A stretch of 64,000 bases of DNA from the NCBI RefSeq assembly GCF_000685035.1, contig NZ_BAYB01000004.1, positions 1 through 64,000 on the forward strand, given 5' to 3'. The stretch is from Paraburkholderia ferrariae NBRC 106233 (GTDB lineage: Bacteria > Pseudomonadota > Gammaproteobacteria > Burkholderiales > Burkholderiaceae). The position numbers and the translations under genes were made by a program. The notes beneath the pieces are model-generated. The model was not told the origin of the DNA. It saw only the letters and a program-made list of their open reading frames with translations, and made no database searches. Below are positions 54,289 through 62,409 of the stretch, one piece after another. Numbering within the stretch: position 1 is the stretch's first letter; every line of letters begins with the position of its first letter.

Positions 54289-55827
54289 GTGAAAGCAGAC
54301 CTGAATTTAGCGCTGATAAAGCGCTTGAAGATCAGCGACCGGCCAGTCGGGCTCGACGCCAAGGGCGCGCTGGTCTTCGAAGCGAACGTCGGAAACAAGC
54401 CCTATATTCTATGGGATTCGAACCGCGACGCGCCGCCCGGATTTGGGGTCCGCGTCGCCGGAAAGAAAACCTACATCATTCGGCGAAAGGTGGATGGGGT
54501 TTCGATCATGCCGACCGTGGGAAACGTCGCGGATTTTCTCGACCTGGGGCTCGCGCGAAAGAAGGCCGCGGAGCTCGCTAGATCGATGGTCGAAACGGGC
54601 AAGAATCCGAACAAGATGAAGCGCGAGGCCGGCGCGTTGGAGCCCACTTTGGGCGCCGTTGTCGCGGCCTACCGCAACCATCTTGCGACGCGCGTGAAGC
54701 GCCGGGCGAGCGCTGAGACGCTGCGTGCTGTTGACCGCGCGGCCAACAAGTTCAAGCAATGGAACTGGACATCGCTCAAGCTCAAAGAGCTCAGGACCGA
54801 CGAGATTGTCGAGCAGTTTCACAAGGGCGCGGCGACGCCGACGGCGACTGAGCAGACCTTTCGCCTAGCGTCGACCGCGACGAAATGGGCTATCGGCAAG
54901 GAGATGCTCGACGCGGCACACGAGGGCCGCGCGCCGGCCCTGACGGCCAATCCGTTCACGATACTGTCGCTGCACGGCATGTATCGCACGCGCGCGCAGA
55001 TCGCGCGCGAGCGCGAGGAGCGGGGCGCTCGCAATCCGCTTTCGCCGAGCGAGACGCTCGGGCCTTTCCTCGAAGTGGCTTGGAGCAAAAGGCTCGAGAA
55101 CGACAACCGCACTGGCGTCGACTTTCTCATCCTCATGCTTTTGCTTGGCTGTCGCAAGTCGGAGCACGCGAAGTGCAAATGGGCCGAGCTGTTGCCCGTC
55201 GATGAACTGAAAACAACGAGCCACGTGTGGCTCGGCGACGGCGGCGAATACGGCCCGCATGTCTTTTTGCACAAAACGAAGAATGGGCGTAACCATCGGC
55301 TTCCGCTCGGGCGCATGACGACAGAATTGCTTCGCCGCCGCCAGGAGGCCGCGGTCGAGGAGACATTGCGGAGAGGTTTTGGGGCGAAGTCGCGCGCGTA
55401 TGTTTTCCCGGCGCGCAGCAAGTTCTCCAAGAGCGGGCACTACTCCGACGCAACCGCATTGCTGGCCTCGCTGCGTGAAGAGTCCGAGATCGCAAAGCTT
55501 GCGCCTCACGACCTGCGCCGTTCTTTCGGGGCGGTGATGACCTCGCTCGACGCGCCCGAGGCCGTGAAGAAGCGTTTTCTCAACCACGCCGACGCGAGCG
55601 TCACAGACACATACACGAAGCCGGAGTGGCTCATGCTTCGCGAATGGATGGAGCGAATCGAGCAAGCGGTTTTGTCGAGGGCCCCGAACGTCTACAATGC
55701 GTTGAAACCGATCGACTGGTCGCCGTTGCCCGCACCCGATCCGCATATTTGCAAACCACCGAAACCTCGCTCTGGTCGACCACCGAAAATTGCGGCCGGT
55801 GAGGCTAAGGCGGGGACTGCGGAATAA
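54289..55827 (+). CDS. tyrosine-type site-specific recombinase (integrase)
   Basis: Integrase of about 512 residues. N-terminal arm-binding domain of DUF4102-like type (GFGVRVAGKKTYIIRRKV, LGLARKKAAELA), SAM-like core-binding domain, and the catalytic domain with Arg in GCRKSE (Arg289), the beta-hairpin Lys in KTKNGRNHRLPL, HDLRRSF (His407, Arg410), His433 in LNHAD, and the nucleophile Tyr442 in TDTYTKPEW. All expected catalytic residues are present, so it should be active. No ATG is available: GTG at 54289 is taken, TTG at 54226 is possible. Confidence 0.92.
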   Translation: MKADLNLALIKRLKISDRPVGLDAKGALVFEANVGNKPYILWDSNRDAPPGFGVRVAGKKTYIIRRKVDGVSIMPTVGNVADFLDLGLARKKAAELARSMVETGKNPNKMKREAGALEPTLGAVVAAYRNHLATRVKRRASAETLRAVDRAANKFKQWNWTSLKLKELRTDEIVEQFHKGAATPTATEQTFRLASTATKWAIGKEMLDAAHEGRAPALTANPFTILSLHGMYRTRAQIAREREERGARNPLSPSETLGPFLEVAWSKRLENDNRTGVDFLILMLLLGCRKSEHAKCKWAELLPVDELKTTSHVWLGDGGEYGPHVFLHKTKNGRNHRLPLGRMTTELLRRRQEAAVEETLRRGFGAKSRAYVFPARSKFSKSGHYSDATALLASLREESEIAKLAPHDLRRSFGAVMTSLDAPEAVKKRFLNHADASVTDTYTKPEWLMLREWMERIEQAVLSRAPNVYNALKPIDWSPLPAPDPHICKPPKPRSGRPPKIAAGEAKAGTAE

Positions 55828-55860
55828 ACAAACAGCAGAGAGGGGTAGCTAAGGGAATAC

Positions 55861-56460
55861 ATGATGCCGTCGCTCGATGATGCGTTGAAAATCTTTGAAA
55901 CGCTCGCCGCATTGCATGCGCTACCTGACAAGGTTGCGCTCACGACGGCGGAGACCGCGCTCTTCCTGCGTTTGTCACCTAAGACGGTCGAGCGCATGCG
56001 TCTGAACGGCAGCGGACCGCCATACATCCAAGGAGGTGGTGGTTCGCGCGGTGGCAACCAGAAATGCCTTTATTTGAAAGAGGACTTGCTTGCCTGGCAA
56101 AAGGCAAACAAGGTTTCTAACTCCATGGAGGCTGCGATCAGAAAAGGGCGAGCGTTCTGCACGATCTTTGATCTTGTTGTCGACGCACCGTTTTATATAG
56201 ATGCGGAGGGCCGGCTTGATCTCCAGGCGGAGGAGGTATCGTTGCGTGCGATTATCAACCGTTTGGGCTCAGACGCATGGGAATTGATCTGGCTACCGGT
56301 GATCGAAGCGGCCGGCAGAAATTGGCTAGACGCGGGGGCTCACCTACGCCTTGCCACTGCTTGTCGCGAGGTCTTTAGGACGGAAAATGCCAAACTTGAT
56401 TCAGCTATAGAAGCCACGGAGCTTTCACAGTGCATCAGTTATATACATCATAAAGAGTGA
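55861..56460 (+). CDS. AlpA/excisionase-like DNA-binding protein
   Basis: 199-residue protein. Residues about 25-80 form a MerR-like helix-turn-helix (ALTTAETALFLRLSPKTVERM, then PPYIQ and LYLKEDLLAW) as found in excisionases and AlpA-type prophage regulators. The C-terminal 110 residues are unrecognised and have no motif. It follows the integrase by 33 bases on the same strand, with AAGGGAA before the ATG, and may direct excision or control the island promoters. Longer than a typical excisionase because of the added domain. Confidence 0.75.
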   Translation: MMPSLDDALKIFETLAALHALPDKVALTTAETALFLRLSPKTVERMRLNGSGPPYIQGGGGSRGGNQKCLYLKEDLLAWQKANKVSNSMEAAIRKGRAFCTIFDLVVDAPFYIDAEGRLDLQAEEVSLRAIINRLGSDAWELIWLPVIEAAGRNWLDAGAHLRLATACREVFRTENAKLDSAIEATELSQCISYIHHKE

Positions 56461-56466
56461 TCGGAA

Positions 56467-56823
56467 ATGGCGCATAAAGGGGGTATGAATTTTTATCAAG
56501 AGGGTGGATTTCTTTCGTTTGAATTTTTCTGGATTCATGCATTAGTAATTGATGCGCGCTACACATATTCATGGTTCCGCGCTTTGATGGCGTTGGCTAT
56601 CTTATTTGTAGGACTCGTCTATGCTCGATTTGGGACGACATGGGCCATCGACGTCCACAATGCTCGCATCATAAAAATTGGCATTGGCGCCAAAAGCGAG
56701 TTGCATAAGTGCGTTGGAAGCGTGGTCCGATTTTTCTTGTCCCTTATGCTGCTATCGGTGGTGGTTGGAGTTCCATTTTTGGTCTTGAAGGGGGGGCTCC
56801 TTCTTGCGGGTGAGCTGCCTTAG
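56467..56823 (+). CDS. small two-helix membrane protein
   Basis: 118-residue hypothetical protein with two hydrophobic helices (about 38-56 and 87-112) and a short hydrophilic loop. It starts 6 bases after the previous stop and is clearly AT-rich compared with the backbone, which suggests separate origin. Function unknown. The last 72 bases overlap the convergent gene at 56752. Confidence 0.65.
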   Translation: MAHKGGMNFYQEGGFLSFEFFWIHALVIDARYTYSWFRALMALAILFVGLVYARFGTTWAIDVHNARIIKIGIGAKSELHKCVGSVVRFFLSLMLLSVVVGVPFLVLKGGLLLAGELP

Positions 56824-56958
56824 ATCAATCCGCAGTCTCTGAAAGAGACTGTCAAGCAAGCTGGGGCTGACGGGTTTATTGGAAAAATATACTGCCCGCA
56901 CCACCAGGTAAGCAACCCCGACAAAAAACACCACTGTCCACCAATTTTCAGCATTCAT
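56752..56958 (-). CDS. small single-helix membrane protein
   Basis: 68-residue hypothetical protein, one membrane helix at about residues 7-25 and then a basic tail. GGAGG stands eight bases before the ATG, the strongest ribosome binding site in this part of the island, which favours a real gene. It overlaps the end of the plus-strand membrane protein gene tail to tail. Confidence 0.5.
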   Translation of the reverse strand: MNAENWWTVVFFVGVAYLVVRAVYFSNKPVSPSLLDSLFQRLRIDLRQLTRKKEPPLQDQKWNSNHHR

Positions 56959-57082
56959 TGGGCCGCCTCCATACGTTCAATGCGTGGTTGTCTATTAGTC
57001 GCATAAAGTTTCGGATTGTCAAGACCGCATGACTGGCGCCGCGCGTGATACATGTCTTCAGGATCGACGTCGACGAAGTTGG

Positions 57083-57766
57083 TCACGAGACCACCAATCC
57101 GAGTTCATGTAGTCGGAGCGCCATCGCCCCGATAGACAGACCAAACTTGTCAGCCAAGGACGGAAAGGGCCTGCCGGCGAACGAGCGGGCGCCAGCAACG
57201 GCGGCGGCGAAGTCGAGCGAACCGGTCGCGGCGCGCATCAGTTCGTCGGCCTTTTGACCTTTCAAAAAGTAAGCAATATTGTCATCCAAGACCAGCGGCG
57301 GGGGGCCGAAACGGGCGGCAAAAGCTTCGGTGGTTAGGCGCCGGGGCGCGAGGAAGCACGCGGCGAAGTAGTCCGCCTCCTGCTCCTTTGTATGGCGGCC
57401 GTGCCCCTCGTCTCCGCTTGGCGACAGCGGGCGATCCCGATGGAAGGTCTCGCCTTCGTGAAGCATATAGTGACCGATCTCATGCGCTCCCGTGAAGCGC
57501 ATCGCCCGTTCGCCGAACCGGGTCGACAAAGAGATGATTCCACGACGCCGATCCAAGGTTCCAGCTACCGAGTAGAGCTCAGAGCCCGAGCGAAAAGTCC
57601 CGAGATCGTCTGGATACGTGATTTGGAGATCGATCACCCGGACAGCGACCTCCGGCTTGCACATCGCAATCGGCGACGGCGCCCCCAGCGGAAACAACAG
57701 ATCCCGCTTGTGCCAGATTTCAAACTGCAGACGCCTGGCCTCGTCTTCGATGTTTTGTCGGTTCAT
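57083..57766 (-). CDS. ImmA/IrrE family metallo-endopeptidase
   Basis: 227-residue zinc peptidase of the ImmA/IrrE (DUF955, COG2856) group. The zinc motif is HEIGH (His95-His99), with the third ligand in EQEADYFAACFLAP (Glu130). Relatives cleave a Cro/C1-type repressor of the mobile element after a stress signal, or regulate a toxin. The usual partner, an Xre-type helix-turn-helix gene directly upstream, is not present within the next 400 bases. The C-terminal 80 residues are helical. Confidence 0.88.
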   Translation of the reverse strand: MNRQNIEDEARRLQFEIWHKRDLLFPLGAPSPIAMCKPEVAVRVIDLQITYPDDLGTFRSGSELYSVAGTLDRRRGIISLSTRFGERAMRFTGAHEIGHYMLHEGETFHRDRPLSPSGDEGHGRHTKEQEADYFAACFLAPRRLTTEAFAARFGPPPLVLDDNIAYFLKGQKADELMRAATGSLDFAAAVAGARSFAGRPFPSLADKFGLSIGAMALRLHELGLVVS

Positions 57767-58144
57767 GTCCCGACCCCCGAGCGCATTGTGGCATTTGCAT
57801 GCTACACCTTATTTTGTGTGGTTTGTCCTATTCAACACCAGATGTTGTGTCGGTGGTTTCCCTGGCCGTGGCTTAGGGACACTCAGACAGTCGCTGACTC
57901 TAAACCCTCTGCCAAGCGGGATGGCCAGAGCAAATGATTCATAGAAAAAAACTATTGATGGATGTTTTTATTTGCAGCAAGGCTGGGGTGTCTCCCGATC
58001 CGCGCGCCAAGCGGTGCCGTGATGAACCGCGTGGCGGGCGTGCGCTCGGGCAGTCTCGCTTCGTGCTTGCCGGGATACGGCCGAGCGCTGTTTTGCTTAG
58101 GGCGCGCGGATGGCGGCCCCTCCCGCGCGACGCTCTCGAGCGAG
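57767..58144 (-). promoter_or_regulatory. 378-base spacer upstream of the ImmA/IrrE gene
   Basis: No credible gene. Two short inverted repeats lie 38-80 bases upstream of the peptidase ATG: CAACA-5 bases-TGTTG at 57833-57847 and ACAC-8 bases-GTGT at 57804-57819. They could be operators. The rest of the spacer toward 58144 shows nothing I can name. Confidence 0.4.
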
Positions 58145-58780
58145 CTATGACGGTGCAGAAAAGTCGAGGAGTATGCCATTTCGACTGGCCATCAGCACTC
58201 GCGAAAAACGTGAAAGACTTGATTTCAACTCGTCTGCCACGCTGGCGAAGGTCCGTTGCAGCGATGCCGAATGATTATTGGCCTTGCAGAAAACAAGTAG
58301 CATCGTATCGCTTGGATACTCTTTGCCGCTTTTCTTTGTTAGCACTTTTCGAAGCATGGCGCCTTGCGTCTCGTTTAACCGGGTTTCGCTGACAATTTCG
58401 GTGACTACGCCGGTCTTGTGCAATTCAACTCTCTTTTTATGCTCGGTTTCGTTTTCCAGCACCGTGATCTCAACGTGAGAGCTGACCGGCGCCCCCGACC
58501 GTCGATCAACAATCACGGCGTCGCCGGCTTGGTTGCCGAGGACCAGTCTTGCTTCGACAGCGGGTGATTCTTCGTAAAAGTATTTACAGAGATAGCCGAG
58601 TGGCACCATTTCATCTTGCAATTCCTTGGCCAGGCCGATGCGGTGCATAAACTTTTTCATCCCATCGGGCGTCGACTGAAGAACGCTGCAAAGGCCATAC
58701 GCCATGTTTAGGTAGTCCGACGCCGGATATGGAAACTCCATTGCCTGCCGGAATTCATCGTTCGACAAATGCTCGTTCAT
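58145..58780 (-). CDS. hypothetical protein, 211 residues
   Basis: Soluble protein without a signal peptide or recognised domain. The middle contains RLVLGNQAGDAVIVDRRSGAPVS followed by a charged beta-rich stretch (ITVLENETEHKKRVELHKTG). The start at 58780 (MNEHLSNDEFRQA) is chosen since the open frame before it is unlike the rest; no strong ribosome binding site is seen. The long plus-strand frame over the same DNA looks like a shadow. Confidence 0.6.
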   Translation of the reverse strand: MNEHLSNDEFRQAMEFPYPASDYLNMAYGLCSVLQSTPDGMKKFMHRIGLAKELQDEMVPLGYLCKYFYEESPAVEARLVLGNQAGDAVIVDRRSGAPVSSHVEITVLENETEHKKRVELHKTGVVTEIVSETRLNETQGAMLRKVLTKKSGKEYPSDTMLLVFCKANNHSASLQRTFASVADELKSSLSRFSRVLMASRNGILLDFSAPS

Positions 58781-59126
58781 AGATTTGCTCAGGTAAATCC
58801 TGCGACACACGACGGATTGCGTCAGGCGCGCGACAGGCGATAGTGCGGGGCGTCTACAATCAAGGTCTCGTTGGATAAGGGCCAAGGCTCGATCGGCTGA
58901 CTTTAGCACGCCGCACGAGGCTCTCGATTCCCCAACAGCTCTATCTCAAGGTTTGATGGCGTCGTCAATCTGGCCGCAAAGAAGATGCGTTAATCGGCGG
59001 GCTTCCCATCTTGCATGGCGATCACGTGCGGGCCAAAATGAGCCCTTCGTCCGAGCGGCGGGAAACGCGCGCTTGGGCGACACGTAGGCCGCCCGAGTTC
59101 ATTCCACACGCTATCAGGACCCCTGT

Positions 59127-60131
59127 ATGCCGACGCCAATCAAGACGAAGAAAAGCCTTGACACAGCCGCATCCACCACTACGAAAACCGCGAAGAGCGG
59201 CACGAAAGCCAAGTCCGATAGCGTTGTCGGAAAAATCGTTCGCGCCGGCGTCTCGACGCGGCGCGCAGCCTCGCGCGCCGACGCGGTCGGCCACCAACGC
59301 AAAGAGGACCGTGCGACCACACGCCGTCGTTCGTTGACGCAGGCCGAAGTAGCGCAACTGCGACTCGAAGAGGCGGAGGCACGGCGCGACGACTTGCCGG
59401 CCGCGACGAGGGAGCGAGTGCTCGACTTCCAGCTCGACTTTGTCATCGGCTCGGGGATGCTGCTCTTCAGCGAAGACCCCGCGACGCTCGCCTCCGCACG
59501 CGCAGACGCCCCCGAACGCGACGAGCGCGTGGCAGGTTTTCTTAAGCGCACGTTTGGCACGCGCAAGCCTGCTGATCTGATGATCGCGCGGTTTGTGCCG
59601 ATTTCAGATTTCAAGGGCAACACGCTTATCCGAACGTTGATTCCCGAGAGCGCCGGCGTCGATGTCGCTGCCGTGATCGACCGCGCGGCGGCGCGCGCCG
59701 ATGAGCGCGTGGGGGAAACCACAGAACGATTGCGCGCACGGCACAAGCAGCGTGTCGCGACCCAGCGGGCCGAGCACGAGGCTCAGCAGGCCCGAGACGC
59801 GCGGCGACTCGCCGAATACCCCGGCGAATGGCTGGCCGATCACGCAAGCGAGCTCGCCGAAGTCAACAGTGCCGCTGGCGGGCAGACGGTCACTGACCCC
59901 CGCGTGGTCAGTCGATTGTTCGACATTGCCAGAAAGGCGAGCGAGGCGCGAGCAGCGCATCCCGAAGGCGATGCCACCGCCGCCGTCGAACTCGTCGTCG
60001 GTGAGCTCATCAATGCATTTAATTCGATGGCGCTGCATGAGCGTCGGCAGAACCAGGACGACAGGCAGCGCATTCGGGAACTTGAAGCGAAGATCGAGAA
60101 ACTGGGGGCGCGGGCCGGCACGGCCAATTGA
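59127..60131 (+). CDS. hypothetical protein with basic N-terminus and coiled-coil end
   Basis: 334-residue unrecognised protein. The first 70 residues are Lys-, Arg- and Thr-rich and probably disordered; the centre (about 90-180) looks globular (LDFQLDFVIGSGMLLF, DLMIARFVPISDFKGNTLI); two long charged helices follow (about 175-240 and 300-330), likely coiled coils. The ATG has AGGAC eight bases upstream. The base composition is nearer to the backbone than that of the small membrane genes. Confidence 0.65.
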   Translation: MPTPIKTKKSLDTAASTTTKTAKSGTKAKSDSVVGKIVRAGVSTRRAASRADAVGHQRKEDRATTRRRSLTQAEVAQLRLEEAEARRDDLPAATRERVLDFQLDFVIGSGMLLFSEDPATLASARADAPERDERVAGFLKRTFGTRKPADLMIARFVPISDFKGNTLIRTLIPESAGVDVAAVIDRAAARADERVGETTERLRARHKQRVATQRAEHEAQQARDARRLAEYPGEWLADHASELAEVNSAAGGQTVTDPRVVSRLFDIARKASEARAAHPEGDATAAVELVVGELINAFNSMALHERRQNQDDRQRIRELEAKIEKLGARAGTAN

Positions 60132-60172
60132 TCACTTATTTTCGACGCTAGGTTGCTGACGGCGATAGACGA

Positions 60173-61303
60173 TCAAAGCAAGTGACGCTTTGGCGACAGA
60201 CCATGCATAAAGGTGTCGTTCTTCCACTCGCTGTCCATTGCCGTTGAGCGAAAAATAAACGCATTGCTTGCCGCGTCCGAAATGTCGATCAACTTGGTCA
60301 GCAGGCCGAAGTTTTCGGCCTGAGTTTGATTCCATTCGCTCCTTCGTCTCATGAGCTCAGGCAGTGAGTGGTCTTCCACGAAGCATTGATACTTCCCGAG
60401 AAATCCAGTCACGATGTCGGCGATTTGGATGCCTGGCTCGCTCTTGGAGTCGGAGAAGCGGAAGCTCACGTCCCTGTCGCCGTCTTTGAACGTCGTGTCG
60501 CTCAACTTTTTCTCGACTTCGATTTCTCGGTCGAAGATGTGAACGGCGTTTTTGAAGAGCACGACCGGGCGCGTGTAGAAGCCGTGAAAGCCGTCGATCA
60601 ACATGTCTTCCTCATTGTCGAGCAGACAAGCTAGCTCTGGCAGCGCCGCTGATTTTTTCATCAGGCTTTTGAGCATCAGCGCGGGAAGACGGTCGTCTTC
60701 GGGGCTAAAAGCATTGAGAAAAACATCAATGTCAGCGACGAAATCCGCCGTTCTGCTCGGCTGGATGTCTGGATAGCCGTGCCGTTTCAACAGGGCCAAG
60801 AACAAGGCCTTGTCGAGATTCGCAAGCCGATACAATTCGTTTTTCAAGGCTTGCTGGTGCAGGTGGTAGCTCGCAAACCCATCCTCCGACAAGATGGAGT
60901 CGATGATGTCGACGATCGCCCAATAGATGATGTTGACGCTGGAATAATGGATCATGATGCCGTGCTCGATGATCCAGGACAGGACGGTTCGCAGCTTCGT
61001 TGAGGTCAGCACCGTCTCGAAATCGCCTTTCGCGACGTGAGCGAACTTGATTTCGGGCGCGTTGCTATTCATGCGCAGCTCGGCGCGCAGAGGGGCGAGA
61101 TCCGGGAGGGCGCGCCCTTCTTCGAGAACGACACCGCCGAGCACGAAATTCTTGTGCTCAGACACGTTGGTGCCGTCGTCCGTCAAATAGAGCTTTCGAA
61201 TGTTGTTGGTCTCGTCGTAGTAGAACGTGAACTTGTCGTCGGCGCGCCGAAGCTGGAACGCTCCGATCATGATGTTTCGCATGGCGTTCACGTCAAAATC
61301 CAT
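60173..61303 (-). CDS. DUF3800 domain protein
   Basis: 376-residue protein with the two sequence marks of DUF3800: FYYDETNN near the N-terminus (Asp30, Glu31) and SDSKSEPGIQIADIVTGF (Asp284 to Gly300) near the C-terminus. The domain is thought to have an RNase H-like fold with acidic active-site residues, and is frequent in mobile and defence-rich regions; its biochemical role is unproven. The ATG at 61303 has a GGGAG ribosome binding site. It lies 96 bases after the 215-residue gene on the same strand and is probably its operon partner. Confidence 0.8.
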   Translation of the reverse strand: MDFDVNAMRNIMIGAFQLRRADDKFTFYYDETNNIRKLYLTDDGTNVSEHKNFVLGGVVLEEGRALPDLAPLRAELRMNSNAPEIKFAHVAKGDFETVLTSTKLRTVLSWIIEHGIMIHYSSVNIIYWAIVDIIDSILSEDGFASYHLHQQALKNELYRLANLDKALFLALLKRHGYPDIQPSRTADFVADIDVFLNAFSPEDDRLPALMLKSLMKKSAALPELACLLDNEEDMLIDGFHGFYTRPVVLFKNAVHIFDREIEVEKKLSDTTFKDGDRDVSFRFSDSKSEPGIQIADIVTGFLGKYQCFVEDHSLPELMRRRSEWNQTQAENFGLLTKLIDISDAASNAFIFRSTAMDSEWKNDTFMHGLSPKRHLL

Positions 61304-61399
61304 GGTGTATGTCTCCCGCGATTCGTTGCGGCCGGCGCCGCCGCTATGAAATCCCTTGCCCGGCGACGCGATGGGGCGGCGCGAGCGCGCTCGCCAGCC

Positions 61400-62047
61400 T
61401 CAGTCTTCCAGGTCGCGCGCGCCGTATATGAGATCGGAGGAGAACAACTCCGGTTCGGTGAGCGCGCTGGCGGAGAAATCCGGCCGCCACGTGGGCAAAT
61501 ATTGATGCCCGTAAAGCCAGTCCATGCCAAACCATGCGGTCGCCGCGAACTGCGCGGCATCCGTCGGCGGAGCGCTCGGGGCGTCGACGCCTTTGGCGGC
61601 GAACAGGGCGGGCTTGGCTCGGCGGGTTGCGTCTCTGAGAGGAAGGTAGAGCGCCCAGAAGTCCGGCTGTTTTCGTCCGAAGTGGACGCCAGCGTAAAAC
61701 ATCACGGCGCAGCGCGCGATTTCCGCGGTGGCCGGCTCCTTGGCGCGGCTTTCGATGTGATGCAAGAGCCGCGCAAGCAGATAGGCTTGGCGAAACAGTG
61801 CCTGTCCGTATCGTGAAAGCTCTCGGTTCGCGATGTCCACGAAAAGAAGGTTGTGAACCTCCTTTTCGATCTCCGTATCAATGCCTATCCATAACTTTCC
61901 GAACGCGTCGTTGGTCGGCCCCGCCCACTGACGCTCGAATGCCGGGCTCGTCGTGCTAAGGCCGAGTGCATCCCAAGCGAGGTAGAGCGGCTCGACGACA
62001 TCCTTTTCGAGCGATTGTTCTGCTGCGGTCGTTTTCTTCTTTGGCAT
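61400..62047 (-). CDS. hypothetical helical protein, 215 residues
   Basis: Unrecognised soluble protein. It begins with a basic MPKKKTTA and then is mostly helical (EKDVVEPLYLAWDAL, FRQAYLLARLLHHIESRA). The conserved-looking centre has WAGPTNDAFGKLWIGID. The start at 62047 has GAGGAG five bases before it; the open frame upstream is a shadow. It stands first in the two-gene minus-strand unit with DUF3800, divergent from the PHP-ATPase gene. Confidence 0.65.
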   Translation of the reverse strand: MPKKKTTAAEQSLEKDVVEPLYLAWDALGLSTTSPAFERQWAGPTNDAFGKLWIGIDTEIEKEVHNLLFVDIANRELSRYGQALFRQAYLLARLLHHIESRAKEPATAEIARCAVMFYAGVHFGRKQPDFWALYLPLRDATRRAKPALFAAKGVDAPSAPPTDAAQFAATAWFGMDWLYGHQYLPTWRPDFSASALTEPELFSSDLIYGARDLED

Positions 62048-62409
62048 GAACGCTCCTCGGGCTGCGGGGGCTCCGGTCGAAATGCGTTTGCATGCGAGCC
62101 GGGCTTGGTCTCGTCGCGGCTTTGTGGCATGCCGCGCTTGCGTCAGTTTCGCACAGCGCGCCGCCGTCATGCGCGAGCCGTTTGCTTTAACCCAATTCTC
62201 TCGACCGCGAACTTGTCCCGCTCGCCATTTCGATGCGGGCGACATGCAATCTGCATAGATCGGTCGGCGGCGGGATCGCGTCGACTCGAACGCTCGACCC
62301 GCATCTACCTCCCGCGCGAATGAGACGATATAGTTGAGCGGTCCGAGTCGCGGCGCGCATGCCGCGGTCATGAGAGAGCGCGAGAACAAGCCGATAGCGC
62401 GGAGACCGT
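62048..62409 (+). promoter_or_regulatory. 362-base divergent spacer
   Basis: Between two divergent genes, so it should carry both promoters. TATAGT near 62325 is a possible -10 for the plus-strand gene. No repeats, tRNA or small gene seen. Confidence 0.4.

Noticed and set aside
54048..54398. 116-residue minus-strand frame that abuts the mutS start
   Set aside because: No ribosome binding site, overlaps the integrase start, and has no domain. It is probably chance.
54413..54424. GGGATTCGAACC, which reads as a tRNA T-arm on the minus strand
   Set aside because: The stem around the loop pairs at only two positions and no acceptor, D or anticodon arm can be drawn; it codes for WDSNR in the integrase.
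57934..58392. 152-residue plus-strand frame in the island
   Set aside because: Overlaps the end of the better-supported minus-strand gene, and its sequence looks random.
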